Assembly: GCA_031292515.1 (NCBI GenBank)
Contig: JARLGZ010000269.1
Coordinates: 1-64,000 of the forward strand
DNA: 64,000 nucleotides
Direction: 5' to 3'
DNA from: Puia sp.
Lineage (GTDB): Bacteria > Bacteroidota > Bacteroidia > Chitinophagales > Chitinophagaceae
In this document: positions 8,470 through 17,123 of the stretch, one piece after another
How the letters are laid out: the number at the start of each line of letters is the position of its first letter
How positions within the stretch are numbered: the first letter of the stretch is position 1
The notes under the pieces: model-generated
Seen by the model: the letters and a program-made list of their open reading frames with translations, nothing else
Told to the model about the DNA's origin: nothing
Databases searched by the model: none
Made by a program: the position numbers and the translations under genes

Positions 8470-9268
8470 ATGTCCTTCAACGAAGGTTCAAGAGTTAAAA
8501 TTCCTGCCATTTTGCACCTATGCCGCATGGGTTTTACTTATATTCCCAAAAGCCAACAGCAACGGATAGAAGAAAATAATTTTCTTTCCAGCGATTTTTA
8601 AAAAAAGCATCTCGGGGATTAATGGTATTTCGGAGCAGGAGGCAATAGCTGTATTAGAAGAAGTTTCACTGAAACTAAAATATGATGACCTCGGACGGGA
8701 TTTTTACCGGCACCTTGTGAATACATCCGGCATAAGGCTAATTGATTTTCAAAATTTTCATAAAAACACTTTTCACATTACGACCGAGCTTACGTATAAA
8801 AATGGAGATGAAGAATTCCGTCCAGATATTACTTTACTGATCAACGGAATGCCCTTAGTATTTGTAGAAGTAAAGAAACCTAATAACAGAGAGGGCGTAT
8901 TGGCAGAGCGCAAACGTATTGACAAGCGGTTCGCATTAAAAGAATTTTCCGTTTTTACAAACATCACTTAGCTGATGATTTTCTCCAATAACATGGAGTA
9001 TGAAGACGGAGTGATAGAGCCGGTAATGGGTGCATATTATGGGACATCATCCAAAACAGGCGTTTTATTCAATTATTTCCGGGAGGAAGAAGTTTTGAAT
9101 TTAACCCGGTTGCTAAAACATGAAGATCCCGAACCAGAAAACCTGGTCCTAAGGGATAATAATATTGTAGCTATAAAACACACCGAGGAATTCAAAACCA
9201 ATAAACTTGAGACCCTGGCAGAAATAGCAGAGAAAGCGAAAAGGACAGGAAAGGGAAAAATACGATAA
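8470..9268 (+). pseudogene. hsdR: Remnant of hsdR, type I restriction endonuclease subunit
   Basis: The fragment encodes the N-terminal nuclease domain of HsdR in pieces. ATG at 8470 opens frame 1 (MSFNEGSRVKIPAILHL...). A frameshift at about 8575-8590 moves coding to frame 2 (IFKKSISGINGISEQEA..., then DEEFRPDITLLINGMPLVFVEVKKPNNREG, the catalytic D...E-x-K core). At 8969-8971 an amber TAG stands where the family has Gln in NITQLMIFSN, so a single CAG-to-TAG change is inferred. Coding resumes in the same frame to 9268 and then stops. HsdR is about 1000 residues; helicase and C-terminal domains are missing, as are hsdM and hsdS. The last 20 codons (LETLAEIAEKAKRTGKGKIR) do not look like the normal continuation, suggesting a deletion join. 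Confidence 0.85.
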
Positions 9269-9276
9269 CTTCTTAT

Positions 9277-10101
9277 TTAGATAACTCTAGCCGCCTTTAA
9301 TAAATAACTAATCCCCTTTCCCAAATAGGTTGCAATGAATGTATTTACAACCATCAACCATGCGGCAGAAGTCTTTGATGGAGAATAGATAATGATCGGA
9401 AAAGTAAATCCAACATAAAGAATCGTAATTAATAGGTCGGTCCAAAGCTTTCGCCTTTTCTTTCTTTTAACAGATTCAAACCAAGTAATACTAATCCCTG
9501 GTTCATATACTCCGATGGTCAAAATTGGCACTTCGGAGATATTTGATGCGATCATGAAATCAAAATCGGCTGTAGCTTTTCTATTTAAAATTGGTAGCAC
9601 GAACTTTTTATGCCTAGTAATGAGTTCGACCTCTTCGAATATTGGCGATTGAGGGTTCCTTTGCTCCAAAGGCAGGGCAAACCAACGTTGTCTAATATCT
9701 AGAAATTGATTAAAATACTCGTCTTGTAGCTTAAGGCCTAATGCAGCATCCCCATTACGAAGGACCCCTCTCGCCGTGTAAAAAAAACATCCAGGCTCAA
9801 CTGAAAAGGTAACAGCTAAATCTTTGGGAGCATCCCGGCCGGTATCGTTCATTATTTCCGCATTAAAGAAATAAAGATTATTAACGGGGTCGCCATTCCA
9901 TGTAATTCTTATGTCTCCCCACGTATCGGTAAGGCTTGACATACCCACCAATTGATAGGATATTTTCTTTTTTAGTACTAACAGCCTGTTCTTAAATCTA
10001 TCAATTAGAACACTACTTAGGTATCCCAAAACCGCTGCAATACTTGCTATCAAAAGTTTGGAAGCAAGGTCGTTATCAATAAGTAGTATGGAGGAGGGCA
10101 T
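9277..10101 (-). CDS. Membrane protein of unknown function
   Basis: I do not recognise this 274-residue protein. It has one N-terminal hydrophobic helix (about 15-33, LLIASIAAVLGYLSSVLI). A soluble domain of about 180 residues follows, looking beta-rich and lacking obvious catalytic motifs. Two hydrophobic segments lie at the C-terminus (about 220-240 and 245-265), after a basic KRKKRRK cluster at about 212 that should sit in the cytoplasm. It lies in the AT-rich island between the hsdR remnant and a frameshifted DUF4238 gene, and its codon use looks like the island rather than the core. A membrane-anchored accessory or effector role is possible but unsupported. Confidence 0.6.
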   Translation of the reverse strand: MPSSILLIDNDLASKLLIASIAAVLGYLSSVLIDRFKNRLLVLKKKISYQLVGMSSLTDTWGDIRITWNGDPVNNLYFFNAEIMNDTGRDAPKDLAVTFSVEPGCFFYTARGVLRNGDAALGLKLQDEYFNQFLDIRQRWFALPLEQRNPQSPIFEEVELITRHKKFVLPILNRKATADFDFMIASNISEVPILTIGVYEPGISITWFESVKRKKRRKLWTDLLITILYVGFTFPIIIYSPSKTSAAWLMVVNTFIATYLGKGISYLLKAARVI

Positions 10102-10187
10102 ATTACAAGCCTAATTTGAATTAGACTTAAAAGTAATTTTTTTTAATATAAATCCAAAAAACATGAAAGAGAAGAGGCACTTGGCTA

Positions 10188-10999
10188 CTATTTAAAATGA
10201 CTGAAGACACTTTCAGTCATTTTATCTTTGAAATCATAGTTCTTTGAATGTGTATAAAGGTCATTAACCAGGATTTCAAGATACTCTTTATTTGCGCAGC
10301 AAACGTATTGTGTCGCCTGTTGCAATAAGAGCATGTCGAATTGAATCTTAAAAAATGAGGACAATTGCACTGGCTTATTTTTTCTTGTATGGACGAGGAT
10401 TTTATTCTTAGCCAAAGGGAAAATTAATTCTTCGTTCAGACTACCAAAATCGACATATTTTTCTAAACTATCAGGAAGTCACTAGTCAGATTATTACCGT
10501 CATTCCTGGTATATAATTTCCAGTTTTCGAAATCGGTTTTGAAAAATTCATTTTTAAAGGATAACAGTGGGACAAAAATTCGGTACATTTTCCTAAAAAG
10601 GTCAATTATATCAAACCCGGTATCCGAGAATGTCATTTCCTCCGTTAGCATCTCAAGTCTATTGTCATTTTCAGGAACTCGCCAGTACAGAAGATGGATA
10701 AACCTCAGAATATGAAAAAATGAATCTAGGCCGACGTTATCAAGATTGGAGGTCTTTACAAACGCTTCGTAATATGGAGCTATTTTAGTTTCAAATTCTC
10801 CATAAATTGATTCCAATAGTGTTGACTTCTCGTCCCCGATTACGCCGGTATTCCTATTCCAGCCAAAAAAATACTGTTTTGGATATGCTTGTTTGATAAG
10901 CTCTTTCTTTTTATCAAAAACGTAAAAGTGGCCCTCATCTGCTGTGAAGTATTTCAGATAGAACTCCGGAAGATAGTGATGCCTTTCAGATTCTCGCAT
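10188..10999 (-). pseudogene. DUF4238 protein gene with one frameshift
   Basis: ATG at 10999 opens a frame with the DUF4238 hallmark RHHYLPEFYLKYFT near the N-terminus. It runs 178 residues to a stop near 10463. A second frame then continues in register with the family: after NNLTSDF a one-base shift gives DSLEKYVDFGSLNEELIFPLAKN and onward to 10188. The break is at about 10472-10482, and one missing base would restore a single protein of about 270 residues. DUF4238 proteins are widespread, often in accessory regions, and of unknown function. Either the gene is broken or the sequence has a single-base error here. It is the outermost island gene before tRNA-Asn. Confidence 0.75.
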
Positions 11000-11090
11000 T
11001 TGGAAAGCAATTTTAAATGCGTAAATTTAATCTGTTATCAGCTCTCTGCTTCGCTGCCAAAAGTTTACTGGCAAATTACTGGCAAAAAAG

Positions 11091-11113
11091 AAAAGGTCAC
11101 CGAAGTGACCTTT
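11091..11113 (-). terminator. Terminator of tRNA-Asn
   Basis: Read on the minus strand, AAAGGTCAC and GTGACCTTT form a 9-bp stem around a TTCG tetraloop, followed by TTCTTTTTT. It lies 20 bases beyond the 3' end of tRNA-Asn. Confidence 0.8.
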
Positions 11114-11132
11114 CTAAATGGTTGATTTTCCG

Positions 11133-11206
11133 CTCCCCCTGCTGGACTTGAACCAGCGACCCTCTGATTAACAGTCAGATGCTCTAACCAACTGAGCTAA
11201 GGAGGA
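11133..11206 (-). tRNA. tRNA-Asn (anticodon GUU)
   Basis: The 74-base cloverleaf is clear. The acceptor stem TCCTCCT pairs with AGGGGGA (one G-U), the D-loop is AGCTCAGTTGG, and the anticodon loop CTGTTAA gives GUU. The T-arm contains GGTTCAAGTCC. CCA is not encoded. Its 3' end faces the AT-rich island, the orientation used by tRNA-targeting integrases. Confidence 0.97.
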
Positions 11207-11302
11207 ATGCATTTGGGGTGGCAAAAATAAGGATTTTCCCTTTTAAAATACCAGCTCCTGAAAATTGAAGAAGATTTTTTTATATCGCCCTGAAAAACAT
11301 CC

Positions 11303-11662
11303 TCAAAACCATTTGAACAATCCCCCCTCTTCGACACCCGCATAGATGCCGTCGGGCCGGGATTCAACAGGATAACGCTTCAGGTGGTATCCCTCCCCAC
11401 TCGTATTACGGCCGTTTTTCAGGCTGAATTTATATCGATGGATCGGGCAGACGATATTTCCGTCTCCGTCCAGCCAGCCCTCCGCCATGATGCCCCCCGC
11501 GTGAGGACAGTTGAAAGCAAAGCCATACCACTGATCTCCTTCCCGCGCCAGGCAGATCTTCTTGCCGTCTTCCAGCGCCACTACGCCGATCCCATCCCGG
11601 GACCACTCGATCTCCGCCTCTCCTTCCGCCACCTTCTGCCATTTGTATTTTTTCAGTCCCAT
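11303..11662 (-). CDS. Rieske [2Fe-2S] ferredoxin-like protein
   Basis: The 119-residue protein is one Rieske domain. The cluster ligands are visible as CPHAGG (Cys52, His54) and CPIHRYKF (Cys72, His75), with the usual spacing. It has no signal peptide or membrane anchor, so it should be a soluble electron carrier like NirD or the ferredoxins of ring-hydroxylating oxygenases. No oxygenase or reductase gene is nearby, so its partner is unknown. It follows hflX with a one-base overlap (TAATG) and is probably co-transcribed with it. Confidence 0.88.
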   Translation of the reverse strand: MGLKKYKWQKVAEGEAEIEWSRDGIGVVALEDGKKICLAREGDQWYGFAFNCPHAGGIMAEGWLDGDGNIVCPIHRYKFSLKNGRNTSGEGYHLKRYPVESRPDGIYAGVEEGGLFKWF

Positions 11663-12852
11663 TAGAAGATATATTCGGTTCTGTATGGATAACGAATCTT
11701 GTAAAGTTCTTTTACCTTCTCCAGGATCGTGTGTCTCAGACCGTCGAGGTTCCGCTTCTCCGTCGCGGAGATGAAGACGCAGTTTCCGTTTGTCTCACGC
11801 TCCCAGCGCTCCCGCAATTCGCTCATGATCTCCGCCTTTACAGGCTCTTCCAGCCAGGGATCGAAGACCTGTTGTTCATACCGGTCGATTTTATTAAAGA
11901 TGACCAAAATAGGTTTGTCAAAAGCAGACAGCTCCTGGAGGGTCTTGTTGACGACGCCATACTGTTCCTCGTAGCGCGGATGTGAGACGTCTACCACATG
12001 AAGGAGGATATCCGCCTCCCTGACCTCGTCCAGCGTACTCTTAAAGCTCTCTACCAGGTGATGCGGCAGCTTGCGGATGAATCCGACCGTATCACTCAGC
12101 AGGAAAGGGGTGGCCTCGAAGACGACCTTCCTGGTCGTGGTATCCAGCGTAGCAAACAATTTGTTCTCCGCGAAGACCTCGCTCTTGCTCAACAGGGTCA
12201 TCAGCGTAGACTTGCCCACATTTGTATAGCCCACCAGGGCAACCCGGATAAACTCCCCACGGTCTTTGCGCTGCGTGAAAGCCTGTTTGTCGATCTCCGC
12301 CAGACGCCTTCGCAACAGGGAGATCTTGTCCTTTACAATACGACGGTCTGTCTCGATCTCCGTTTCGCCGGGACCCCTGGTTCCGATACCGCCCCCCAGC
12401 CTCTCCAGGTGTTTCCACATCCCCCGCAGACGGGGCAGGATATATTGGTATTGGGCCAGCTCCACCTGCAGCTTGGACTGCGCGGTCTTAGCCCTGCCCG
12501 CAAAGATGTCCAGGATCAGATCCGACCGGTCGATGGCCTTTGCCTCCAGTATCTTCTCGATATTGGAGATCTGCGAACCGGAAAGCTCGTCATCGAAGAT
12601 GACCAGCGTAACACCCCGGGCCGCGACATAACTCCGGATCTCCTCGAGCTTGCCTTTGCCTACAAAGGTCTTGCTGTCAGGATGTTGCATCTTTTGGGTA
12701 AAACGCTTCAAGGTAGTGGCGCCTGCCGTCTCCGCCAGGAAAGCCAATTCGTCCAGGTACTCCTGTACCTGCTCTTCCGTTTGCTCCTTCTGGATGACGC
12801 CTACCAGTATCGCCTTCTCCTCTTTTTGAATATTGTTTTTCTTTTCCAGCAA
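11662..12852 (-). CDS. hflX: GTPase HflX
   Basis: HflX binds the 50S ribosome and splits stalled or hibernating ribosomes, especially under heat stress. The 396-residue sequence has the HflX N-terminal domain and the glycine-rich linker RLGGGIGTRGPGETEIE. The G domain follows with G1 GYTNVGKST (208-216), G3 DTVGFIRKLP, G4 NKID and a final SATEKRNLDGL. No ATG is available at the N-terminus, so TTG at 12852 is the most likely start. The Rieske gene follows directly and may be an operon partner. Confidence 0.93.
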   Translation of the reverse strand: MLEKKNNIQKEEKAILVGVIQKEQTEEQVQEYLDELAFLAETAGATTLKRFTQKMQHPDSKTFVGKGKLEEIRSYVAARGVTLVIFDDELSGSQISNIEKILEAKAIDRSDLILDIFAGRAKTAQSKLQVELAQYQYILPRLRGMWKHLERLGGGIGTRGPGETEIETDRRIVKDKISLLRRRLAEIDKQAFTQRKDRGEFIRVALVGYTNVGKSTLMTLLSKSEVFAENKLFATLDTTTRKVVFEATPFLLSDTVGFIRKLPHHLVESFKSTLDEVREADILLHVVDVSHPRYEEQYGVVNKTLQELSAFDKPILVIFNKIDRYEQQVFDPWLEEPVKAEIMSELRERWERETNGNCVFISATEKRNLDGLRHTILEKVKELYKIRYPYRTEYIF

Positions 12853-12913
12853 TCTGTATCAATTTGGAGAGCAAAGGTAAGGTTTGCTACTGCGCAATAA
12901 AAACCCGTTTAGA

Positions 12914-12945
12914 CAAAAAAATCCCGGACCTCTACGGTCCGGGAT
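12914..12945 (-). terminator. Rho-independent terminator
   Basis: ATCCCGGACC and GGTCCGGGAT form a perfect 10-bp stem (12921-12945, loop of five). On the minus strand it is followed by seven T, so it ends the gene at 12982-13791. Confidence 0.88.
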
Positions 12946-12981
12946 GATTGGTTCAGGCCCGTCGACCCGAACGTTTATGAC

Positions 12982-13791
12982 TTATAAACCACTGATCACG
13001 ATACCTCCTGTGAAAGGGAAAATACTCGGACCCTCTCCATTATGAATCAGCGGGGTGGCCTGGATCTGTGCGAAGACGCCGATAAAGCCCTTGCTTATGC
13101 GCAGCGTACCCGCCAGCCGGGTCGTATTGAAATATTTTTTGGAACTCTCCTTTTCAATAGAGTTTGCAATGGTCTGGTCCGCATTGTTTTGAAGCGTTTT
13201 CCCCTTTGTATAGGCGCTCAGCATTTCACCGAGCTTGATGCCGGCGGCAAATTTCCAGCAGGAATTCGTGTGCTCGGGGTCGGCCGCAAACCGCAATTCG
13301 ACGGGTGCTTCCAGATAAGTGGTAACCAGCTTGTTCTTCTTGAAATGGTTGCTACCTGAAAGATCCGGGAAAGCCAGGGTCTGGTTGGTAGCAGACGCTA
13401 CCGTAGGGGTCATCTTATCAAAGAAGATATTGTCGACACCCAGGCCAAGACCGGTACCGATGCTGAACCGGGGGTCGGTTTTGAACGGGAAGTCAAAAAG
13501 GAAGTAAATATTGAAACTGCGGGAAAATCCCTTTGTACGGATAGTATCAGGTTTACCAAACCAAGCCGTATAGCCCAATTGAAGCATCAGGTGATCATTG
13601 GCGCGGTTGGCGAGACTCACCTTGCTCCAATCCTTGGGCGCGGGTTTGGCAACCGGGGTAGCCGGGCGCTTCATCGGCGCTTTTGACATCGTGGAAGGCG
13701 TGGGCACAGGCTTCGGAGCCGTGGTATCCGTTTGAGCAAAAGCAGCAGTTGTGGCAAAAAAAGCCGATGCAATAACAAAAAGCTTCTTCAT
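12982..13791 (-). CDS. Outer-membrane beta-barrel-like protein
   Basis: ATG at 13791 begins a clear Sec signal peptide (MKKLFVIASAFFATTAAFAQ). An upstream in-frame extension to 13875 looks non-coding. The mature protein starts with a Thr/Pro/Lys-rich linker of about 40 residues. It continues with alternating hydrophobic strands rich in aromatic residues (SFNIYFLFDFPF, SIGTGLGLGVDNIFF, TTYLEAPVELRF), as in small outer-membrane barrels of the PorT/OmpA-like kind. The total is 269 residues. The gene has its own strong terminator and no operon partner. Function beyond an outer-membrane location is not evident. Confidence 0.72.
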   Translation of the reverse strand: MKKLFVIASAFFATTAAFAQTDTTAPKPVPTPSTMSKAPMKRPATPVAKPAPKDWSKVSLANRANDHLMLQLGYTAWFGKPDTIRTKGFSRSFNIYFLFDFPFKTDPRFSIGTGLGLGVDNIFFDKMTPTVASATNQTLAFPDLSGSNHFKKNKLVTTYLEAPVELRFAADPEHTNSCWKFAAGIKLGEMLSAYTKGKTLQNNADQTIANSIEKESSKKYFNTTRLAGTLRISKGFIGVFAQIQATPLIHNGEGPSIFPFTGGIVISGL

Positions 13792-14126
13792 AATTTCTCT
13801 TGTAGTATTTCTTTTCTTGACATACGAAACACACGTCGGACAGCCGGTTGCAACTATCCTGCGGGCAAGCTTCATATGATTGACAAATGTATCTTCCTTC
13901 GGGTTAATAAAAGGTTAAAGAACCGGTATAAATAAGTCCCTGGCCTTTCAAAAAGGGGCATTGTTGGGATTATTTTTTGCTGTTCCAGGCCGATTTAAGA
14001 ACTCTTCTTTGTATAAATTATTAATTACAAGATCATTATAATTAACAATCGGAACGCAAGATATTACTTTTTGCCTTATGAAGGCCATCCGGCGCAAAGG
14101 AATGGCCGCCTGCACACCGAACCTGT

Positions 14127-15842
14127 TTACCGGATCCTGAAAACCAGTGGAAATTTCCCAAGCTCCCTGGCTTTCGAGAGGGCCGGACCTGTAAAATAGA
14201 TCTCCAGCCCTTTGGCGGTCTGTTTCCATTGTATTTTCTCCCCGTCTGCGCCAAGCAGGCTCACCGACCGGAGGATCTTTGGTGCAGTTCGTGATCGGCT
14301 CGCCAGGGACCCGATCAGGATCCTGGCCGGACCGCCGGATGGAAGGGATAGAACGCTTGACGCATCCATCACAAAAGCATAGAGAACGCCCCGATGGGTC
14401 GTAAACCGGATGTCTTCCGGTGTGTAGGTTACGTCTTGTTCCCGTCTCAGGTTGCCCCCCGGCATGCGCGTTTTTCCCTCGCCGGCGATCGTCCAGGCCC
14501 GGGACCCATAAACGGCTTCTCCGTTTATCTTCATCCATTGGCCGATTTCGCGGAGTGTCGTGATCCCGGCCTCATCCAGTTCTCCGTCAGCATTGATCGG
14601 GACGTTGATCGTATAGTTGCCGCCGTGAGAAAAGGCCTCGATCATCTGGTGGACTACCATCCGGGTGCTGTAATAGGTGCCGGGCTTGTAGAACCATTCC
14701 CCGATAGAGTTTTCGCTCATCCAGGCGTTTTTATCCGTTACCGAGTCGGGGACGTTCGATTCGTGCGTGGCGCATACGGCCCGGGGATCCTCATTGCCTT
14801 TTGTAAATAAGAGCGCCTCCAGGACGCCGCGATTCTTTTTCAGGTTGCTGTTGTAAAAATGTGCCGCCATCCTGATCGTCGCATCGGATTTGAAACCTCT
14901 GCCGGTGCCCGTGCCGGAAAAAGGATACGTGCTGCCGTCGAAATATAAGATATCGGGCTGGTAGTGATCCACCAGGTCTTTAACCCGGTTGCACCATTTC
15001 GCACAATACCATTCGGCATAGGCAGTGTCGCGTAGGGTCTCGGGGACATTCGAAAAGAAGTCGTTTCTGGGATCTTTTCCCGCCGGTATCTCGGCCCGCA
15101 GATCAAGGCCATACAGGTCTTTGAGCGCATAGCCTTTCCACCATACCGTATCCTTGTCATAGGTTTGCGCCGCATCATAGGGCCTCCCCTTATATTCACC
15201 GGTGCTATCGGAGGTAAAGGCCGGTTGCCACCACCACCAGGAATAATCCGCATGGAAGGAGATGCCATATCGCAGACCCTCTTTTTTGGCCGCCTGGATC
15301 CACCCGGCCACGATGTCTTTCCGGGGTCCTATGTTCACCGCATTCCAGGGCTGGTATTTCGAATCCCAGTTGTCGAAGTTGTCGTGGTGCGCGCCGAGTA
15401 TCAGCACATACCGCGCACCGGCCTCCTTATAAAGCCGCATAATCTTTTCCGGATCCCAACGCCTTGCTTTCCAGTCTCTCAACACCTCCTTGTAACCACT
15501 GAGAGAGGGTGGGCCCCATCGGCGGAGATGATTTTCATACGCCCCGTTACCCGTCCAATCCCCGAATGGACAATACAGGAATTTGGCGAACCAATCTCCC
15601 GACTCTCCTATCGACTGGGCGCCCCAGTGAATCCAGATGCCGAATTTGGCCTCGTTGAACCACGCGGGCGTCCGGTAGTGATCTCCCACCTGTTTCCAAT
15701 CGGGTTTAAAAATTCCGTCGGCGATAGGAATATCCTTCATCTTCGTCTCTTTTCGCTGTTGTGATTGAACCGAAAAGACATAGAGGGAAAGCAATAAAAT
15801 CAGGGAGCATTTTTTTTGCGTAAGCCGCGAGCGTGTAAACAT
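14127..15842 (-). CDS. Alpha-L-fucosidase, GH29
   Basis: This 571-residue secreted glycosidase should release terminal alpha-L-fucose from glycans. After a signal peptide (CSLILLLSLYVFSVQS) the catalytic barrel shows the GH29 landmarks. These are FGIWIHWGAQS, a GARYVLILGAHHDNFDNW block, and PDILYFDGS with Asp302 as the likely nucleophile. The C-terminal 130 residues form a beta-sandwich. ATG at 15842 is chosen because the upstream GTG at 15890 adds an implausible N-terminus. Neighbours give no polysaccharide-utilisation locus; tRNA-Met lies just upstream. Specificity cannot be read from sequence. Confidence 0.88.
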   Translation of the reverse strand: MFTRSRLTQKKCSLILLLSLYVFSVQSQQRKETKMKDIPIADGIFKPDWKQVGDHYRTPAWFNEAKFGIWIHWGAQSIGESGDWFAKFLYCPFGDWTGNGAYENHLRRWGPPSLSGYKEVLRDWKARRWDPEKIMRLYKEAGARYVLILGAHHDNFDNWDSKYQPWNAVNIGPRKDIVAGWIQAAKKEGLRYGISFHADYSWWWWQPAFTSDSTGEYKGRPYDAAQTYDKDTVWWKGYALKDLYGLDLRAEIPAGKDPRNDFFSNVPETLRDTAYAEWYCAKWCNRVKDLVDHYQPDILYFDGSTYPFSGTGTGRGFKSDATIRMAAHFYNSNLKKNRGVLEALLFTKGNEDPRAVCATHESNVPDSVTDKNAWMSENSIGEWFYKPGTYYSTRMVVHQMIEAFSHGGNYTINVPINADGELDEAGITTLREIGQWMKINGEAVYGSRAWTIAGEGKTRMPGGNLRREQDVTYTPEDIRFTTHRGVLYAFVMDASSVLSLPSGGPARILIGSLASRSRTAPKILRSVSLLGADGEKIQWKQTAKGLEIYFTGPALSKARELGKFPLVFRIR

Positions 15843-15874
15843 GGATACCGTCTTTAATAAAAACCGAAAAGGAT

Positions 15875-15915
15875 AAAAATAAAAAAGCACCTTGAATAAA
15901 AATTCATAAGTGCTT
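15875..15915 (-). terminator. Terminator downstream of tRNA-Met
   Basis: On the minus strand AAGCAC and GTGCTT (15915-15910 with 15890-15885) enclose an inner TGAAT/ATTCA stem. A T-rich run (TTTTATTTTT) follows. It lies between tRNA-Met and the fucosidase. Confidence 0.7.
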
Positions 15916-15924
15916 GATTATGAG

Positions 15925-15998
15925 TGGACCCTGCCGGATTTGAACCAGCGACCCTCTGATTATGAGTCAGACGCTCTAACCAACTGAGCTAAGGGTCC
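15925..15998 (-). tRNA. tRNA-Met (anticodon CAU)
   Basis: The 74-base cloverleaf has acceptor stem GGACCCT/AGGGTCC, D-loop AGCTCAGTTGG, and anticodon loop CTCATAA (CAU). The T-arm is GGTTCAAATCC, with discriminator A. CCA is not encoded. Elongator Met is more likely than initiator because the first acceptor pair is Watson-Crick. An Ile2 identity (lysidine-modified CAU) cannot be excluded. Confidence 0.93.
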
Positions 15999-16081
15999 TG
16001 CCATTAGGCGACCGCAAAAATAGAAAATTCAGACTAGGCGGAAAAATTAATACTGAAAGAATGGGCCTTATTTTTGCCCCC

Positions 16082-16711
16082 ATGCAAAATATAAAAAACA
16101 TCATCTTCGACCTGGGCGGGGTGATCCTCAACCTGGACACGCAACGCACCGAAGCCGCCTTTGTATCCCTGGGTGTCACCGGCTTCAGGGACCTCTTCGG
16201 CCTCGGCCACGCCGCCTCGTTCTTTAAGGAGTATGAGATCGGGACCATCGACGACCGGCAGTTTGTCGACTCGTTAAAGAAGCTTGCCGGCTTGTCGGTT
16301 TCGGATGAGACGGTCATAGAGGCCTGGAATGCCATGCTCCTCGATTTTCCGCCCGAACGCATAGCATTGCTGGACGAACTGCGCAAACACTACCGGGTCT
16401 TCCTGTTCAGCAATACCAATGCCCTGCACCTTTCTGCCCTTCAGCAGACCTACCGGGATTCGTTTGGCGGCCGTTCGCTGGATGACCATTTCGAAAAAGC
16501 CTATTACTCCCACCTGCTCGGCATGAGAAAGCCGGGTGTGGAGTCTTATCGCCATATCCTGCTGGAAAACGGGTTGGAGGGGGCCGAGACCCTGTTTGTG
16601 GATGATGCGCTCGTAAACGTGGAAGGGGCCAACGCAGCCGGTCTGCAAGGGTTTCATCTCCTGCCGGGAACGACGATCCTCGACATACCCTGGAAAGTGA
16701 GTAGTGAGTAG
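16082..16711 (+). CDS. HAD-superfamily hydrolase, subfamily IA
   Basis: This 209-residue protein is probably a small-molecule phosphatase. Motif I is FDLGGV with nucleophile Asp10; the usual second Asp is Gly, as in the YihX/epoxide-hydrolase-like branch. Motif II is FSNTN, motif III the Lys in GMRKPG, and motif IV FVDDA. ATG at 16082 is chosen over 16061 because the family starts right at motif I. A TATTTTTG -7-like box (16069-16076) also ends only 5 bases upstream of it, so the mRNA may be leaderless. The last codons run through a 7-base tandem duplication ending in the stop. Confidence 0.88.
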   Translation: MQNIKNIIFDLGGVILNLDTQRTEAAFVSLGVTGFRDLFGLGHAASFFKEYEIGTIDDRQFVDSLKKLAGLSVSDETVIEAWNAMLLDFPPERIALLDELRKHYRVFLFSNTNALHLSALQQTYRDSFGGRSLDDHFEKAYYSHLLGMRKPGVESYRHILLENGLEGAETLFVDDALVNVEGANAAGLQGFHLLPGTTILDIPWKVSSE

Positions 16712-16714
16712 TCA

Positions 16715-17047
16715 CTACTTCACTTCCTCGAAGTCGATATATTCTCCCATCGAAGAATTGCCCGAAGGAGAAGAGCTCCCGGAAGGAGAAGAGCTCCCGG
16801 AAGAAGAAGACGGTTTCGCAGGTTCCTGTGTCCTGGCATAGGACTGCTGGTAGTTACCGCCGTTAGACTGATAAGGATTGCCGGTTTGCCCGAACGGGTT
16901 CCCCTGCCGCATGGAGTCCTGCATATTTTTGAACTGCTCACGCACATGCCGGGTGGTCTTGAAAACGGGGACCAGGAAATTGAATACGAATCGGTACAGG
17001 AGATAGAATACAATCCCCACAAAAAAAATCTCTGATAATGGCATCAT
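16715..17047 (-). CDS. DUF4834-family small membrane protein
   Basis: The 110-residue protein has one N-terminal membrane helix (FFVGIVFYLLYRFVFNFLVPV), then a basic segment. A low-complexity tail rich in Ser, Pro and Gly precedes the conserved acidic end GEYIDFEEVK typical of DUF4834. The tail contains an 18-base tandem DNA repeat (about 16748-16800) giving repeated SSPSG units. It is the last gene of a minus-strand trio with the genes at 17124 and 17500, all small envelope proteins. Function is unknown. Confidence 0.78.
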   Translation of the reverse strand: MMPLSEIFFVGIVFYLLYRFVFNFLVPVFKTTRHVREQFKNMQDSMRQGNPFGQTGNPYQSNGGNYQQSYARTQEPAKPSSSSGSSSPSGSSSPSGNSSMGEYIDFEEVK

Positions 17048-17123
17048 ACTGTTAGATTACTGCGACAACGAAGTTACTATAAAGAAGACAGCCGGTTGTT
17101 AAAGAAAGACGAATTTCCAGATT

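Noticed and set aside
11998-12900. 300-codon plus-strand open frame opposite hflX
   Set aside because: The hflX frame carries all GTPase motifs; this frame is its shadow.
16748-16800. Short repeats suggesting a CRISPR array
   Set aside because: The repeat is contiguous without spacers and lies inside the DUF4834 coding sequence.
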